A stretch of DNA of 10,330 nt, taken from an uncultured Thomasclavelia sp. GTDB taxonomy: Bacteria > Bacillota_I > Bacilli_A > Erysipelotrichales > Coprobacillaceae. The notes under the pieces are model-generated. The model searched no databases, was not told the DNA's origin, and saw only the letters and a list, made by a program, of their open reading frames with translations. Shown here piece by piece: positions 1 through 8,015 of the stretch (positions are counted from its first letter, which is position 1; each line of letters begins with the position of its first letter). The position numbers and the translations under genes were made by a program. The DNA lies in contig CAJUOR010000062.1 of the NCBI GenBank assembly GCA_910588165.1, positions 1-10,330 on the forward strand. Direction: 5' to 3'.

Positions 1-21
1 TTTTTTCATTTCTTTTTCCAT
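1..21 (-). CDS. start of an unidentified gene running off the left edge (partial)
   Basis: Seven codons (MEKEMKK) are visible on the minus strand before the window ends. The start is supported by a purine-rich Shine-Dalgarno stretch (AAAAGGAAAG) just upstream of the ATG and by a good sigma-A-type promoter about 40-65 bases further upstream. The lysine/glutamate-rich beginning says nothing about function. It could be a real gene or a chance in-frame start; the promoter and ribosome binding site together favour a real one. Confidence 0.45.
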
Positions 22-61
22 TGACTTTCCTTTTATCGGGCTTCTTTTTGACTGCTCATAT

Positions 62-90
62 ATACTATCAAATCATTTCAAAATTGTCAA
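62..90 (-). promoter_or_regulatory. sigma-A-type promoter for the gene at the left edge
   Basis: On the minus strand a perfect -35 box TTGACA (85-90) is followed after 17 bp by TAGTAT (62-67, 4 of 6 matches to the -10 consensus); TATATA lies 3 bp further on as an alternative. A 16-bp perfect AT palindrome (92-107) sits directly upstream of the -35 box and could act as an UP element or an operator. The predicted transcript would have a leader of roughly 35 bases before the ATG at 21. Confidence 0.5.
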
Positions 91-201
91 TATATTTTTA
101 AAAATATTCAAACTTTTATCCATTTCTACTTCAATTAGATGTAAAAGCATGGCATAAAAGCCTGAATATCATTTTATTTTATCATTTTATAATATTTATC
201 C

Positions 202-660
202 TTATTTCTTAGCAATATCTACATCACTATCTAATATAATGGTTACCGGTCCATCATTATGAATTTCAACTTTCATATCTGCCCCAAACTCTCCCTGCTC
301 CAAATGTACACCTTTAGCTTTAATCATTGTATTAAAGGTATCATATAAAGGAATCGCATCTTTTGGTGCTAAAGCATCAGTAAATCCCGGTCTTCTTCCA
401 TGACGGCAGTTTGCATATAATGTAAACTGTGAAATAGATAGAATCGCTCCACCGACATCTAATAAACTACGATTCATTTTGCCATTCTCATCTTCAAAAA
501 CTCTCAGATTTAGCATTTTATCAATCATAGGTGCTAATACAGATTCATCATCTTGACTGCCAAAGCCTACTAGAACAACATATCCTTGATCAATCTTGCC
601 TCGTAGCATCTGATCAATTGTTACTGAACCAAAAGTTACTCTTTGTAAAACTAAACGCAT
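202..660 (-). CDS. dtd: D-aminoacyl-tRNA deacylase (DTD)
   Basis: This cytoplasmic homodimeric enzyme hydrolyses D-amino acids (and glycine mis-attached to tRNA-Ala) from tRNA, keeping D-residues out of translation. The 152-residue protein has the normal family length. Two signature motifs are present: SQFT at residues 77-80 (the SQxxT motif, whose Thr is important for activity) and NDGPVT at 135-140, which carries the Gly-cisPro pair that inserts into the neighbouring subunit's active site and gives chiral selectivity. The N-terminus (MRLVLQRV) is typical. The start has an AAAAGGAAG ribosome binding site about 8-10 bases upstream. In many Firmicutes dtd follows relA; here it stands alone, divergent from rarA. 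No convincing terminator follows it in the 180 bases downstream. Confidence 0.96.
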   Translation of the reverse strand: MRLVLQRVTFGSVTIDQMLRGKIDQGYVVLVGFGSQDDESVLAPMIDKMLNLRVFEDENGKMNRSLLDVGGAILSISQFTLYANCRHGRRPGFTDALAPKDAIPLYDTFNTMIKAKGVHLEQGEFGADMKVEIHNDGPVTIILDSDVDIAKK

Positions 661-765
661 TTTTCATCTTCCTTTTCTCTTTACATTTTCCTCTTATCGC
701 TTTACTATTATATAAGAATTACTACCATTATATAAAAATAAACATGAAATGAAAAGAGGTATTTG
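661..765. promoter_or_regulatory. divergent dtd/rarA intergenic promoter region
   Basis: This AT-rich spacer must supply promoters for dtd (minus) and rarA (plus). On the minus strand there are two TATAAT hexamers, at 707-712 and 727-732, each without a good -35 box at the right distance. On the plus strand the TATATA/TATAAA run around 729-736 is the best -10 candidate for rarA, again with no clear -35. The ribosome binding sites are visible: AAGAGGT for rarA near 754-760 and AAAAGGAAG for dtd near 669-677. The exact promoters cannot be fixed by eye. Confidence 0.4.
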
Positions 766-2022
766 ATGAAACAAACATTAGCTTATCGGATGCGTCCGCA
801 ACATCTTAGCGATATCTTAGGGCAAGAACACTTAGTAAAAGAAAATAGCATCTTAAATCAATTTATTAAAAACCGTCATCCTATGTCTATGATTCTATAT
901 GGTCCACCTGGCTGTGGCAAAACAACTATCGCTACTTGTCTAGCCAATGACTTAGATATCCCCTACCGTATTTTTAATGCATCAACAGGTAACAAGAAAG
1001 AAATGGATACAATCATTGAAGAAGCCAAACTATATGATGGCTTATTTGTCATTATTGATGAGGTTCATCGTTTAAATAAAGATAAGCAAGATCATCTACT
1101 TCCCCATATTGAAAGTGGATTATTAGTTATTGTCGGGTGTACAACGGCAAACCCTTATCATTCAATCAATCCGGCCATTCGTTCCCGATGTCATATTTTT
1201 GAAGTTCAGCCACTTCAACCTAGTCATATTTTTCAAGGCTTGAATAAAGCCTTAGTCCATGAAGGTTATACCGCTGATGATAAAGTCTTAGATATATTGG
1301 CAAAGTTAGCCGGTGGGGACATTCGTTATGCCTTAAACTGTTTAGAGCTTTGTATGATTGGCTGTTCCAATCATCATATTCAAATAGAAGATATAAAACG
1401 TTACAATCTAAAAACAAATATGCACTACGATAAAGATGAGGACGAATATTACGATACATTAAGTGGATTTCAGAAATCAATTAGAGGTAGCGACCCAAAT
1501 GGTGCCTTATATTATTTAGCTAAATTGATTGAATACAATGACATCGAATCTTTAGAAAGACGTTTGATTACCATTGCCTATGAAGATATCGGATTAGCTA
1601 ACCCAATGGCTTGTGCTCGTACTTTAAACGCTATTGACGCTGCCAAACGCATTGGGTTTCCGGAAGCACGTATTCCATTAAGCGTCGCTGTCATCGACTT
1701 AGCATTATCACCTAAATCTAAATCTGCTGAAAGTGCCATTGATCGCGCTACCGAATGCCTTCGTCAAAATAATTTACCGGCTCCCTATTACTTACGCTTA
1801 ACGCCGGTCGGTTTAGCCGAAGATGAAAAATATGATTACAGCCGTCAGGATTTATGGGAGTATATTCAGTATTTACCAATCGGTTTAGAACATGAACAAT
1901 TCTATATTCCGCAACAGACAAGCAACTACGAAAAGAATTTAACTAACTTCTATGAAAGAATCATGAAGCATGGTAGAACATCTAATATTAAAAAACTAAA
2001 TCATTTACCTAAGAAAAACTAA
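766..2022 (+). CDS. rarA: replication-associated recombination protein A (RarA/MgsA, AAA+ ATPase)
   Basis: RarA is a clamp-loader-like AAA+ ATPase, related to yeast Mgs1 and human WRNIP1, that acts at stalled replication forks together with recombination proteins and SSB. The 418-residue protein shows the AAA+ core in order: Walker A GPPGCGKT at 46-53, Walker B VIIDEVHR with D98 and E99, a sensor-1 region GCTTANP near 124-130, and the arginine-finger segment PAIRSRC around 136-142. The C-terminal half has the family's tetramerisation region (ITIAYEDIGLANP, then the KSAESAIDRA segment). A TTG lies directly in front of the ATG in the same frame; I chose ATG at 766 because AAGAGGT then lies at optimal spacing. 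It is convergent with miaA and ends in a shared hairpin terminator. The family is clear; its activity here is inferred from homology. Confidence 0.95.
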   Translation: MKQTLAYRMRPQHLSDILGQEHLVKENSILNQFIKNRHPMSMILYGPPGCGKTTIATCLANDLDIPYRIFNASTGNKKEMDTIIEEAKLYDGLFVIIDEVHRLNKDKQDHLLPHIESGLLVIVGCTTANPYHSINPAIRSRCHIFEVQPLQPSHIFQGLNKALVHEGYTADDKVLDILAKLAGGDIRYALNCLELCMIGCSNHHIQIEDIKRYNLKTNMHYDKDEDEYYDTLSGFQKSIRGSDPNGALYYLAKLIEYNDIESLERRLITIAYEDIGLANPMACARTLNAIDAAKRIGFPEARIPLSVAVIDLALSPKSKSAESAIDRATECLRQNNLPAPYYLRLTPVGLAEDEKYDYSRQDLWEYIQYLPIGLEHEQFYIPQQTSNYEKNLTNFYERIMKHGRTSNIKKLNHLPKKN

Positions 2023-2053
2023 AAGGCTGTGTTGAATTCGCAACACAGTCTTT
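2022..2053. terminator. bidirectional terminator between rarA and miaA
   Basis: The arms AAAGGCTGTGTTG (2022-2034) and CAACACAGTCTTT (2041-2053) pair over 13 positions, with one G-U pair in the plus-strand RNA, around a 6-nt loop AATTCG. Read on the minus strand the hairpin is followed by TTTTAGTTTTT, a good U tract for miaA. Read on the plus strand the following TCTTTCTTATT is weaker but adequate for rarA. The hairpin starts on the last base of the rarA stop codon and ends two bases before the miaA stop codon, so one element serves both converging units. Confidence 0.85.
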
Positions 2054-2054
2054 C

Positions 2055-2975
2055 TTATTGTAGCCATTTCAATGATAGAGCCTTCGCATTTGCAATCGTA
2101 GCATCGAAATTATTCAAATCAACCTCAATCCATTGCACATCCATCTGATGTTTAAACCAAGTCATTTGGCGTTTGGCATAGCGACGTGAATCTAAACAGA
2201 TTTTATCTTTTACCTCTTTTAAAGTAGCCTTTCCATTGATATAATCAAACAGTTCTCGATAGCCGATAGCTTTCATACTTTGCATCTCAGCGTTTGCTCC
2301 TAAAGCAACAATTGACTTAAATTCTTCCAATAATCCAACTTTAAACATTTGTTCGACTCTTTGTTCAATACGGGCATAGAGTTTTTTTCGTTCTAAATTC
2401 AAACCTAGAACTAATGTATCGTATAATGGTTCTGAAACATCGGCTTCGATTTGTTCTGACTTGGTTTTACCTGTCGTTTCATAAATTTCAATAGCTCGCA
2501 AAACACGATGGCGATTATTAGGATGAATTTGACTGGCACTTGTTTTATCGAAAGATGCAAGGTAATCATGAAGTTTTTGATTATTGTAATGGGCATACTT
2601 TTTAGCAAAGTTAACCTCATGTCCGGTATCATCGAATCGGTAATCGTACAAAGCCGCTCGTATATATAAACCTGTTCCGCCTACAATCATAGGCAGATGT
2701 CCTCTGGCACTGATTTCATCTATTAGTTGACGAACATCATTTTGAAAATCCGATACGCTATAACCTTCATTAAAGTCGCGACAATCTATCAAATGATGGA
2801 TAACACCTTCTTTTTCTTCTTCTGTTACTTTAGCCGTTCCTATGTCCAATCTTCTATAAACCTGCATGGAATCACCGCTGATAATTTCCGCATTAAGTTT
2901 TTTAGCTAAAGCAATTGACAATTTAGTTTTTCCAACCGCTGTCGGTCCTATAACAACTAATACCTTCTTTTTCAC
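2055..2975 (-). CDS. miaA: tRNA dimethylallyltransferase (i6A37 synthesis)
   Basis: MiaA transfers the dimethylallyl group from DMAPP to N6 of adenosine 37 in tRNAs reading UNN codons, giving i6A37, the substrate of MiaB. The 306-residue protein has the P-loop GPTAVGKT (10-17), DSMQVYR (35-41) with the general-base aspartate, GTAK (46-49), GGTGLY (99-104), HPNNRHRVLRAIEIYE (151-166), and the basic C-terminal DSRRYAKRQMTWFK (262-275). The start is GTG, within TAGTG, so the mutL stop codon and this start share one base and translation is probably coupled. It is the last gene of the mutS-mutL-miaA operon. In many Firmicutes hfq follows miaA; here rarA converges instead. Confidence 0.96.
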   Translation of the reverse strand: MKKKVLVVIGPTAVGKTKLSIALAKKLNAEIISGDSMQVYRRLDIGTAKVTEEEKEGVIHHLIDCRDFNEGYSVSDFQNDVRQLIDEISARGHLPMIVGGTGLYIRAALYDYRFDDTGHEVNFAKKYAHYNNQKLHDYLASFDKTSASQIHPNNRHRVLRAIEIYETTGKTKSEQIEADVSEPLYDTLVLGLNLERKKLYARIEQRVEQMFKVGLLEEFKSIVALGANAEMQSMKAIGYRELFDYINGKATLKEVKDKICLDSRRYAKRQMTWFKHQMDVQWIEVDLNNFDATIANAKALSLKWLQ

Positions 2976-4831
2976 TAAACCACCCGCTTAAATAATTTTT
3001 CTATTTCATAATCTGTATAAGAAATCATCGTCGGTCTACCATGTGGGCAAACATACGGATTATCACAACGCATCAGTTCATCAATAATATTTTGCATATT
3101 ACTTGTATCTAAATAAGTATTTCCTTTGACGCTGGCTTTACAGCTCAAGGTTGCAATAGCTTCTTTTCTTAATGTCAATAAATCAACTTTATTAGTGTGT
3201 AAAACTTGATCTATCATATTTTCGATATAGACTTGCTCATCAATTTGCTTCATCCATACTGGCAACTGCTTAACAACAATACTGTTTTGTCCAAATGGCT
3301 GAATATCAATTCCTACCTCTAGCAAAAGATCTTTTCTTTCTTGTAAAAGCAGACACTCGCTTTGAGGATAATCTAACACAATAGGAATAAGCATATCTTG
3401 TAAAGAATGGTCGCGCTTTTCAAACTGCTCAAGATAGTACTCGTAATTGACTCTTTCTTTAGCTGCGTGTTGATCAATAATATACATACCTTCGCTATCT
3501 TCGGCAATAATATAAGTTCCTCTGACTTGCCCTTTTACCATTAGCTTTTTTTTCAGTGGTTTTAATTGAGGTTTCTCGACAGTCAAAGTTTGGCTAGAGG
3601 GTTCTTGTTGAACAATGCTTAACAATTCTTCTTGCGGCAACCCCTCATAGCTTGCTAATTCCTCTTGAACCATAGGCATAGCCTTATTCACAAGATGCTC
3701 TTCAACAAATTTGGAAGAAGATATAGATTGAACCGCTTCCCTATTTATTTCAGGAATTTCGTCAGCTTCTAATTCTAAGCGCTCTTGATTAAAATCAACT
3801 TTGAAACTAGAACGAGGTTTAGCATTATAAGTTGCTCGATATGTTTGATCCTTATCTTTCAACGCCTTACCAAACCCTTCTAGTAATAAAGATTTTAACT
3901 GCTTAGATTTAGAAAAACGAACTTCTAATTTTGCCGGGTGAACATTCACATCTACTAAAAACGGATCGATATCAATATTGATACAAGCAATCGGATAACG
4001 GTCTGGCATCAGGTATGGACGATAAGCTTCATTTAAAGCATCTAAAGTTAAGCTATTGCGAACAACACGATGATTAACCAAAGTCATCATATAATTTTTA
4101 GAAGAACGTGATAAATCGATCTTAGAAATATAGCCCGTAATATGAAATTCATCATCTCCAAAATCAACAGGAATCATGCTTTTAGCTGCTTGCAAACCAT
4201 AAATACCCGCCATCACTTCCAATAATTTACCATTACCGTTAGTCTTAAAAACTTCTCGATTTTGATGATATAAACTAAAACCAATCTCAGGATAAGAAAC
4301 AGCTAATTTTTCCACATAGCCTTGAATTGCCGCAAATTCGGCTTGGGTGCTTTTCATGTATTTCAAACGTGCCGGAACATTTTGAAACAAACGTGTAATC
4401 GTTATATCCGTTCCTTTTCTGGCATCATCGTTGGCTTCTTCCAATAACTTGCCGAATTCATAAACGATGCGTGAACCTGTATGCCCTTGACTTGTTTTTA
4501 ACTCAAAGCGAGAGATAGAGGCAATGGAGGGAATGGCTTCTCCTCTAAATCCTAAAGAAGATATGCGGAATAAATCAAAATCATCTTTGATTTTGCTAGT
4601 CGCATGACGATAAAAGCACATTTTAGCATCGTCAAAGCTCATGCCTTGTCCATTATCGACAATTCTGATTTTATTTAAGCCCCCGTCAATAATCTCAATT
4701 TGAATGTGCGTAGCCTTAGCATCAATACTGTTTTCAACTAATTCTTTGACAACATTGGCAGGACGTTCGATAACCTCACCAGCAGCTATTTTATTTGCTA
4801 GGGTGTCATCGAGAATATGTATTTTAGTCAT
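2975..4831 (-). CDS. mutL: DNA mismatch repair protein MutL (endonuclease-type)
   Basis: MutL links mismatch recognition by MutS to strand incision. From the ATG at 4831 the protein has 618 residues. The N-terminal GHKL ATPase domain shows NKIAAGEVIERPANVVKELV with catalytic-site N34 following, DNGQGM (59-64) and GFRGEA (94-99). A variable linker at about 325-430 leads to the C-terminal dimerisation/endonuclease domain: the metal-binding motif DQHAAKERVNYE (453-464), SCKAS (563-567) and CPHGRP (595-600). QDMLIP at 478-483 corresponds to the beta-clamp-binding motif QEMIVP of B. subtilis MutL. This is therefore the nicking MutL of bacteria lacking MutH. An upstream in-frame GTG at 4849 would add six residues, but AGGTG lies 4 nt before the ATG at 4831, and the family normally starts there. 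It begins 7 nt after mutS. Confidence 0.97.
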   Translation of the reverse strand: MTKIHILDDTLANKIAAGEVIERPANVVKELVENSIDAKATHIQIEIIDGGLNKIRIVDNGQGMSFDDAKMCFYRHATSKIKDDFDLFRISSLGFRGEAIPSIASISRFELKTSQGHTGSRIVYEFGKLLEEANDDARKGTDITITRLFQNVPARLKYMKSTQAEFAAIQGYVEKLAVSYPEIGFSLYHQNREVFKTNGNGKLLEVMAGIYGLQAAKSMIPVDFGDDEFHITGYISKIDLSRSSKNYMMTLVNHRVVRNSLTLDALNEAYRPYLMPDRYPIACINIDIDPFLVDVNVHPAKLEVRFSKSKQLKSLLLEGFGKALKDKDQTYRATYNAKPRSSFKVDFNQERLELEADEIPEINREAVQSISSSKFVEEHLVNKAMPMVQEELASYEGLPQEELLSIVQQEPSSQTLTVEKPQLKPLKKKLMVKGQVRGTYIIAEDSEGMYIIDQHAAKERVNYEYYLEQFEKRDHSLQDMLIPIVLDYPQSECLLLQERKDLLLEVGIDIQPFGQNSIVVKQLPVWMKQIDEQVYIENMIDQVLHTNKVDLLTLRKEAIATLSCKASVKGNTYLDTSNMQNIIDELMRCDNPYVCPHGRPTMISYTDYEIEKLFKRVV

Positions 4832-4838
4832 AAAGCAC

Positions 4839-7379
4839 CTACTTTCCACAAAGTTTTTTGAGTTCCATTAAAGCGCTCAAGGCTTCCATCGGACTCATAT
4901 TCAACGGGTCCATTTTTGCCAAATAGAGTTCTAGCTGACTTGGGGCAACCTCTTTAACAATATTAGGCAAAGGGTGAGTATCTATCAGCACTTTTTCTAT
5001 GTTATTTTCTTCTAATGCTTTCAGAATAACATCTGCTCTAGTTAAAATCATATCCGGTAACATGGCTAATCTTGCTACATTCACCCCATAAGATTTATTG
5101 GCTTGCCCCTCTTTTATTTTATAGAGGAAAACAATATCTGTATCTTTTTCCATCACTGAGGCATGAACATTTTTAATACCTTCAATCTCATTTTCCAGCA
5201 TCGTTAATTCATGGTAATGGGTTGAGAATAAAGCTTTACATTTAACTTCTTTAGCAATATATTCAACCATCGCCTGAGCGATTGCCATACCATCAAAAGT
5301 TGCCGTTCCACGACCTATTTCATCAAAAATAATCAGTGAGTTTTCTGTTGCGTTGCGTAAGGCTCGATTAGCTTCTAACATCTCGACCATAAAAGTAGAT
5401 TGTCCTGAAATCAAATCATCGCTTGCGCCAATACGGGTAAACAATTGATCAAAAATCGGCAATTCGGCTTTAGAAGCCGGAACAAAGCAACCTATCTGAG
5501 CCATAATCACAATCAATGCTATTTGACGCATATAGGTACTTTTACCCCCCATATTCGGTCCGGTTATCATCAATAGACGCTCATTTTTATCTAAATGCAA
5601 ATCATTTTCAACATATTTTTCATTTTTCATCACTTCTTCAATGACTGCATGTCTACCGTTTTCGACAATGAAACAATGTTCTTGATTAAAAATCGGACGC
5701 ACATAACGATTTTGACTGCTTAAATGTGCTAAAGCGATATAAACATCTATCTGAGCTACAACCTTAGAAACATCTTGCAACAAATGAACATCTTTTTTCA
5801 CATAGTCTTTGACTTGAAGAAATAATTCATACTCCATCGCCACAATTTTATCTTCCGCATTTAAAATTTTTGCTTCCATCTCTTTTAATTCAGGCGTAAT
5901 AAATCTTTCGGCATTTGATAAGCTTTGCTTACGTGTATAATTCATTTTCTCAGTTACAAGTCCCAAATAACTTCTTGTAACTTCAATATAGTAGCCGAAA
6001 ACTTTGTTATAACCAACTTTGAGATTTTTAATACCGGTACGTTCTTTTTCCTGCTGTTCAAAATCTAAAATCCACTGTTTACCATGCGTACTGGCCTCTA
6101 AATACTCATCTAGCTGTTCATTAAAACCTTTTTTAAACATTCCGCCCTCTTTAACTGAAAGAGGAGGTGCTTCCACAAATGCCTGTTCAATTAAATCGGT
6201 AATGCGACTTAAATCAATTAAACGCTCAGCTAAGGCATTTGTTAAAGGGTGATTTAAAGTCATCAGCTGATACTTCAATTCCGGTAGTATTTTTAAGGTT
6301 TTGGAAATCCAGATTAAGTCCCTGGCATTGATGTTGCCAAAAGCCACTCGAGCTGCCAAACGCTCAAGATCGTAGACTTCTTTCAAGATCTCTTTGATGC
6401 TTTCTCTTTCGATGAAGTTATCATTAAATAACTCGACAATATCCAAACGCTCATTGATTTTAGCAACATCGACCAACGGTTTATCAATCCACTGTTTTAA
6501 TAGACGTGCCCCCATCGCACATTTTGTTTTATCTAATAACCATAATAGACTGCCGTACTTTTCTTTACCTCGAATGGTTTCAGTTAATTCTAAAGCACTT
6601 TTGGCATGAATATCCATCTTTAAATAATCATTACGATTAATTTCTTTAATTGGCTGAATATAGTCAATCTCTCTTTTTTGAGTGAGCTTTAAATAATTCA
6701 ATAATAGGCTGGATACTTTCATCTGTTTAAAATCTTTAATCTCTTTCAACAAAGCGCTATGACTTGTTTCAGCCTTATCATCATCGTATAAAGAAATCAT
6801 GATATTATGATCATTTTTAATTTTTTCATATTCTTCTAAAGGAATAGTCGAAGGTGTCACTAATTCTTTGATATGCATTCCTAACAATTCATTTTCTAAG
6901 CTCGTCTGATCTTTTTCAAGTGTTTCTACTATAAATTCGCCTGTTGTTAAATCACAAAATGCTAAACTATAATGGAAATCAAACATTTCAATCGCTGCGA
7001 TAAAATTATTAGCTAAATCCGTTTGATCCATCACTGTTCCCGGAGTAATGATCTGAATCACACCTCGCTTAACAATTCCTTCTGCTTGGCTTGGATCTTC
7101 TAATTGTTCCACAATGGCAACTTTATGACCATTATCAATCAGACGCTGAATGTAAGCTTTGACTGCATGATGGGGAACACCACACATCGGTACACGTTCT
7201 TTTGCCCCGGCATCTCTTCCGGTCAAGGTCAACTCAAGCTCACGGGATACCATTTTGGCATCGTCAAAAAACATTTCATAGAAATCCCCTAGTCTAAACA
7301 TGACAATCGTGTCAGGATATTGTTCTTTTATTTCCAAATACTGCATCATCATCGGTGTATATTTCTGTTTCACTTTCAT
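4839..7379 (-). CDS. mutS: DNA mismatch repair protein MutS
   Basis: MutS dimers scan DNA, bind base mismatches and small loops, and switch to a sliding clamp on ATP binding. The 846-residue protein has normal MutS1 length. Residues 31-35 are GDFYE, containing the mismatch-wedging Phe (F33) and Glu (E35). The connector, lever and clamp domains follow, then the ATPase: Walker A GPNMGGKST (607-615), Walker B LIIFDEIGRGT (682-692, with D686/E687), the STHYHEL segment (719-725), and SYGV (763-766). Near the C-terminus QLELY (815-819) resembles the beta-clamp-binding motif of B. subtilis MutS, and a short helical dimer/tetramer tail follows (MSPMEALSALMELKKL). It is the first gene of the mutS-mutL-miaA operon, with its own extended -10 promoter and an AAGGAAGTGAG ribosome binding site. 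All key residues appear intact. Confidence 0.98.
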   Translation of the reverse strand: MKVKQKYTPMMMQYLEIKEQYPDTIVMFRLGDFYEMFFDDAKMVSRELELTLTGRDAGAKERVPMCGVPHHAVKAYIQRLIDNGHKVAIVEQLEDPSQAEGIVKRGVIQIITPGTVMDQTDLANNFIAAIEMFDFHYSLAFCDLTTGEFIVETLEKDQTSLENELLGMHIKELVTPSTIPLEEYEKIKNDHNIMISLYDDDKAETSHSALLKEIKDFKQMKVSSLLLNYLKLTQKREIDYIQPIKEINRNDYLKMDIHAKSALELTETIRGKEKYGSLLWLLDKTKCAMGARLLKQWIDKPLVDVAKINERLDIVELFNDNFIERESIKEILKEVYDLERLAARVAFGNINARDLIWISKTLKILPELKYQLMTLNHPLTNALAERLIDLSRITDLIEQAFVEAPPLSVKEGGMFKKGFNEQLDEYLEASTHGKQWILDFEQQEKERTGIKNLKVGYNKVFGYYIEVTRSYLGLVTEKMNYTRKQSLSNAERFITPELKEMEAKILNAEDKIVAMEYELFLQVKDYVKKDVHLLQDVSKVVAQIDVYIALAHLSSQNRYVRPIFNQEHCFIVENGRHAVIEEVMKNEKYVENDLHLDKNERLLMITGPNMGGKSTYMRQIALIVIMAQIGCFVPASKAELPIFDQLFTRIGASDDLISGQSTFMVEMLEANRALRNATENSLIIFDEIGRGTATFDGMAIAQAMVEYIAKEVKCKALFSTHYHELTMLENEIEGIKNVHASVMEKDTDIVFLYKIKEGQANKSYGVNVARLAMLPDMILTRADVILKALEENNIEKVLIDTHPLPNIVKEVAPSQLELYLAKMDPLNMSPMEALSALMELKKLCGK

Positions 7380-7407
7380 TTCTACTCACTTCCTTTTTAG
7401 CTTATCT

Positions 7408-7416
7408 ATTATAGCA
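7408..7416 (-). promoter_or_regulatory. extended -10 promoter of the mutS-mutL-miaA operon
   Basis: On the minus strand TGCTATAAT combines a perfect -10 hexamer (7408-7413) with an upstream TGn extension (7415-7416). No good -35 box lies 17 bp upstream, as expected for an extended -10 promoter. Transcription would start near 7401, about 22 bases before the mutS ATG. The promoter lies directly downstream of the cotE terminator, giving mutS independent vegetative expression. Confidence 0.7.
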
Positions 7417-7434
7417 TACTTTTACCAAAGAAAG

Positions 7435-7466
7435 AAAAAAATAAGCAACCTTTTGTGCTTATTTTT
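7435..7466 (-). terminator. cotE intrinsic terminator, overlapping the stop codon
   Basis: On the minus strand AAAAATAAGCA (7456-7466) pairs with TGCTTATTTTT (7437-7447) over 11 bp around an 8-nt loop, and the 3' arm continues into a seven-T tract ending at 7435. The stem is AT-rich, so only moderately stable. The cotE stop codon TAA (7459-7461) lies inside the 5' arm. The loop sequence has no recognisable motif. Confidence 0.8.
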
Positions 7467-7965
7467 CTAAAAATGTAGGATTTATTTCCATATCTATTTC
7501 GTCCCAATCTTCGATTTGATCGCTGACTTCAATACTGATTTTAGTTTCCCCCACAATATCCACATGTAAAGTTTTCTCAACCGTAACTTCAATCAATCCA
7601 TTATCATTGAGTTTTGCCTCTAAGCAAACCGGTGCCTGCAAACAATTCGCAATCAGCATAATATCGCCATCAAAGCTGACTTTTTCTTTTGTTATGATGC
7701 GCAGTTCATCTTGATATGAAATACTTTCAACATAAACCTGAGATTTTTGTTCATTATCTAAAGAATACCAAATATTTAAATCAAAAGACCCTTTGACATA
7801 AAGTTTCCCTTGTTGAAGATGTGCCTCATAATGATGATTGACAATCCAACACCCTAAAATAGATGAGGCATTGGCTACACTATTGAGTGGATAAGTTGTT
7901 TTATTTTTTAATCTTCCTTTACCAATAACCGCTTTTGTAATAATTTCTCGAATTTCTTTAGACAT
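7459..7965 (-). CDS. cotE: outer spore coat morphogenetic protein CotE
   Basis: In B. subtilis CotE assembles as a ring around the forespore and is needed for the outer coat layer; it acts in the mother cell. This 168-residue protein (B. subtilis CotE is 181) matches the family from end to end by eye: EIREIITKAVIGKGR (4-18), SSILGCWIVNHHYEA (34-48), DLNIWYS (62-68), NCLQAPVCLEAKL (107-119), DIVGETKISIEV (136-147), and an acidic tail ending INPTFLEK. The region between about 20 and 33 is diverged. It has no signal peptide or membrane segment. An AGGAGGGG ribosome binding site precedes the ATG. It lies between the ricA-like gene and mutS exactly as in B. subtilis, which supports the assignment. 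A terminator on each side makes it monocistronic. Confidence 0.93.
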   Translation of the reverse strand: MSKEIREIITKAVIGKGRLKNKTTYPLNSVANASSILGCWIVNHHYEAHLQQGKLYVKGSFDLNIWYSLDNEQKSQVYVESISYQDELRIITKEKVSFDGDIMLIANCLQAPVCLEAKLNDNGLIEVTVEKTLHVDIVGETKISIEVSDQIEDWDEIDMEINPTFLEK

Positions 7966-7984
7966 ATCCTTCCCCTCCTAGCTT

Positions 7985-8012
7985 ATTATATGTTGCGAAA
8001 ATTTAAAAATGC
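7985..8012 (-). promoter_or_regulatory. candidate sigma-E promoter of cotE
   Basis: On the minus strand GCATTTT (8006-8012) and CATATAAT (7985-7992) are separated by 13 bp. They match the B. subtilis sigma-E consensus (-35 KMATATT, -10 CATACAMT) at 6 of 7 and 7 of 8 positions, and one of the B. subtilis cotE promoters is sigma-E dependent. No sigma-A -35 box is present. A caution: the start point would fall near 7978, within the ribosome binding site, leaving an unusually short leader of about 13 bases. The TATAAT inside the -10 could alternatively serve sigma-A. Confidence 0.5.
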
Positions 8013-8015
8013 ATC

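Noticed and set aside
168..193. Tandem-like repeat of ATCATTTTAT
   Set aside because: There are just two 10-base copies in very AT-rich DNA, consistent with chance; no array or CRISPR spacing.
140..201. Possible terminator after dtd around the GGC-ATAAAA-GCC sequence
   Set aside because: Only a 3-bp stem can form and no T tract follows on the minus strand, so it does not qualify as an intrinsic terminator.
531..752. Plus-strand open frame of 73 codons opposite dtd and the dtd/rarA spacer
   Set aside because: It lies mostly antisense to dtd, has no ribosome binding site, and its low-complexity hydrophobic product (FIFLFSLHF...) follows from AT-rich DNA.
1220..1480. Minus-strand open frame of 86 codons inside rarA
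   Set aside because: It is antisense to the well-conserved AAA+ gene, with no start signals and a product lacking any family resemblance.
2411..2909. Additional short frames overlapping miaA on both strands
   Set aside because: They overlap a gene with intact family motifs along its whole length; they are out-of-frame shadows.
4832..4849. Six-residue extension (from a GTG) of MutL overlapping the mutS end
   Set aside because: The ATG at 4831 has its own AGGTG site and gives the usual MutL N-terminus; the GTG has no clear ribosome binding site.
6019..7292. Three plus-strand open frames within mutS
   Set aside because: All are antisense to mutS, whose domains are intact; none has a ribosome binding site or plausible product.
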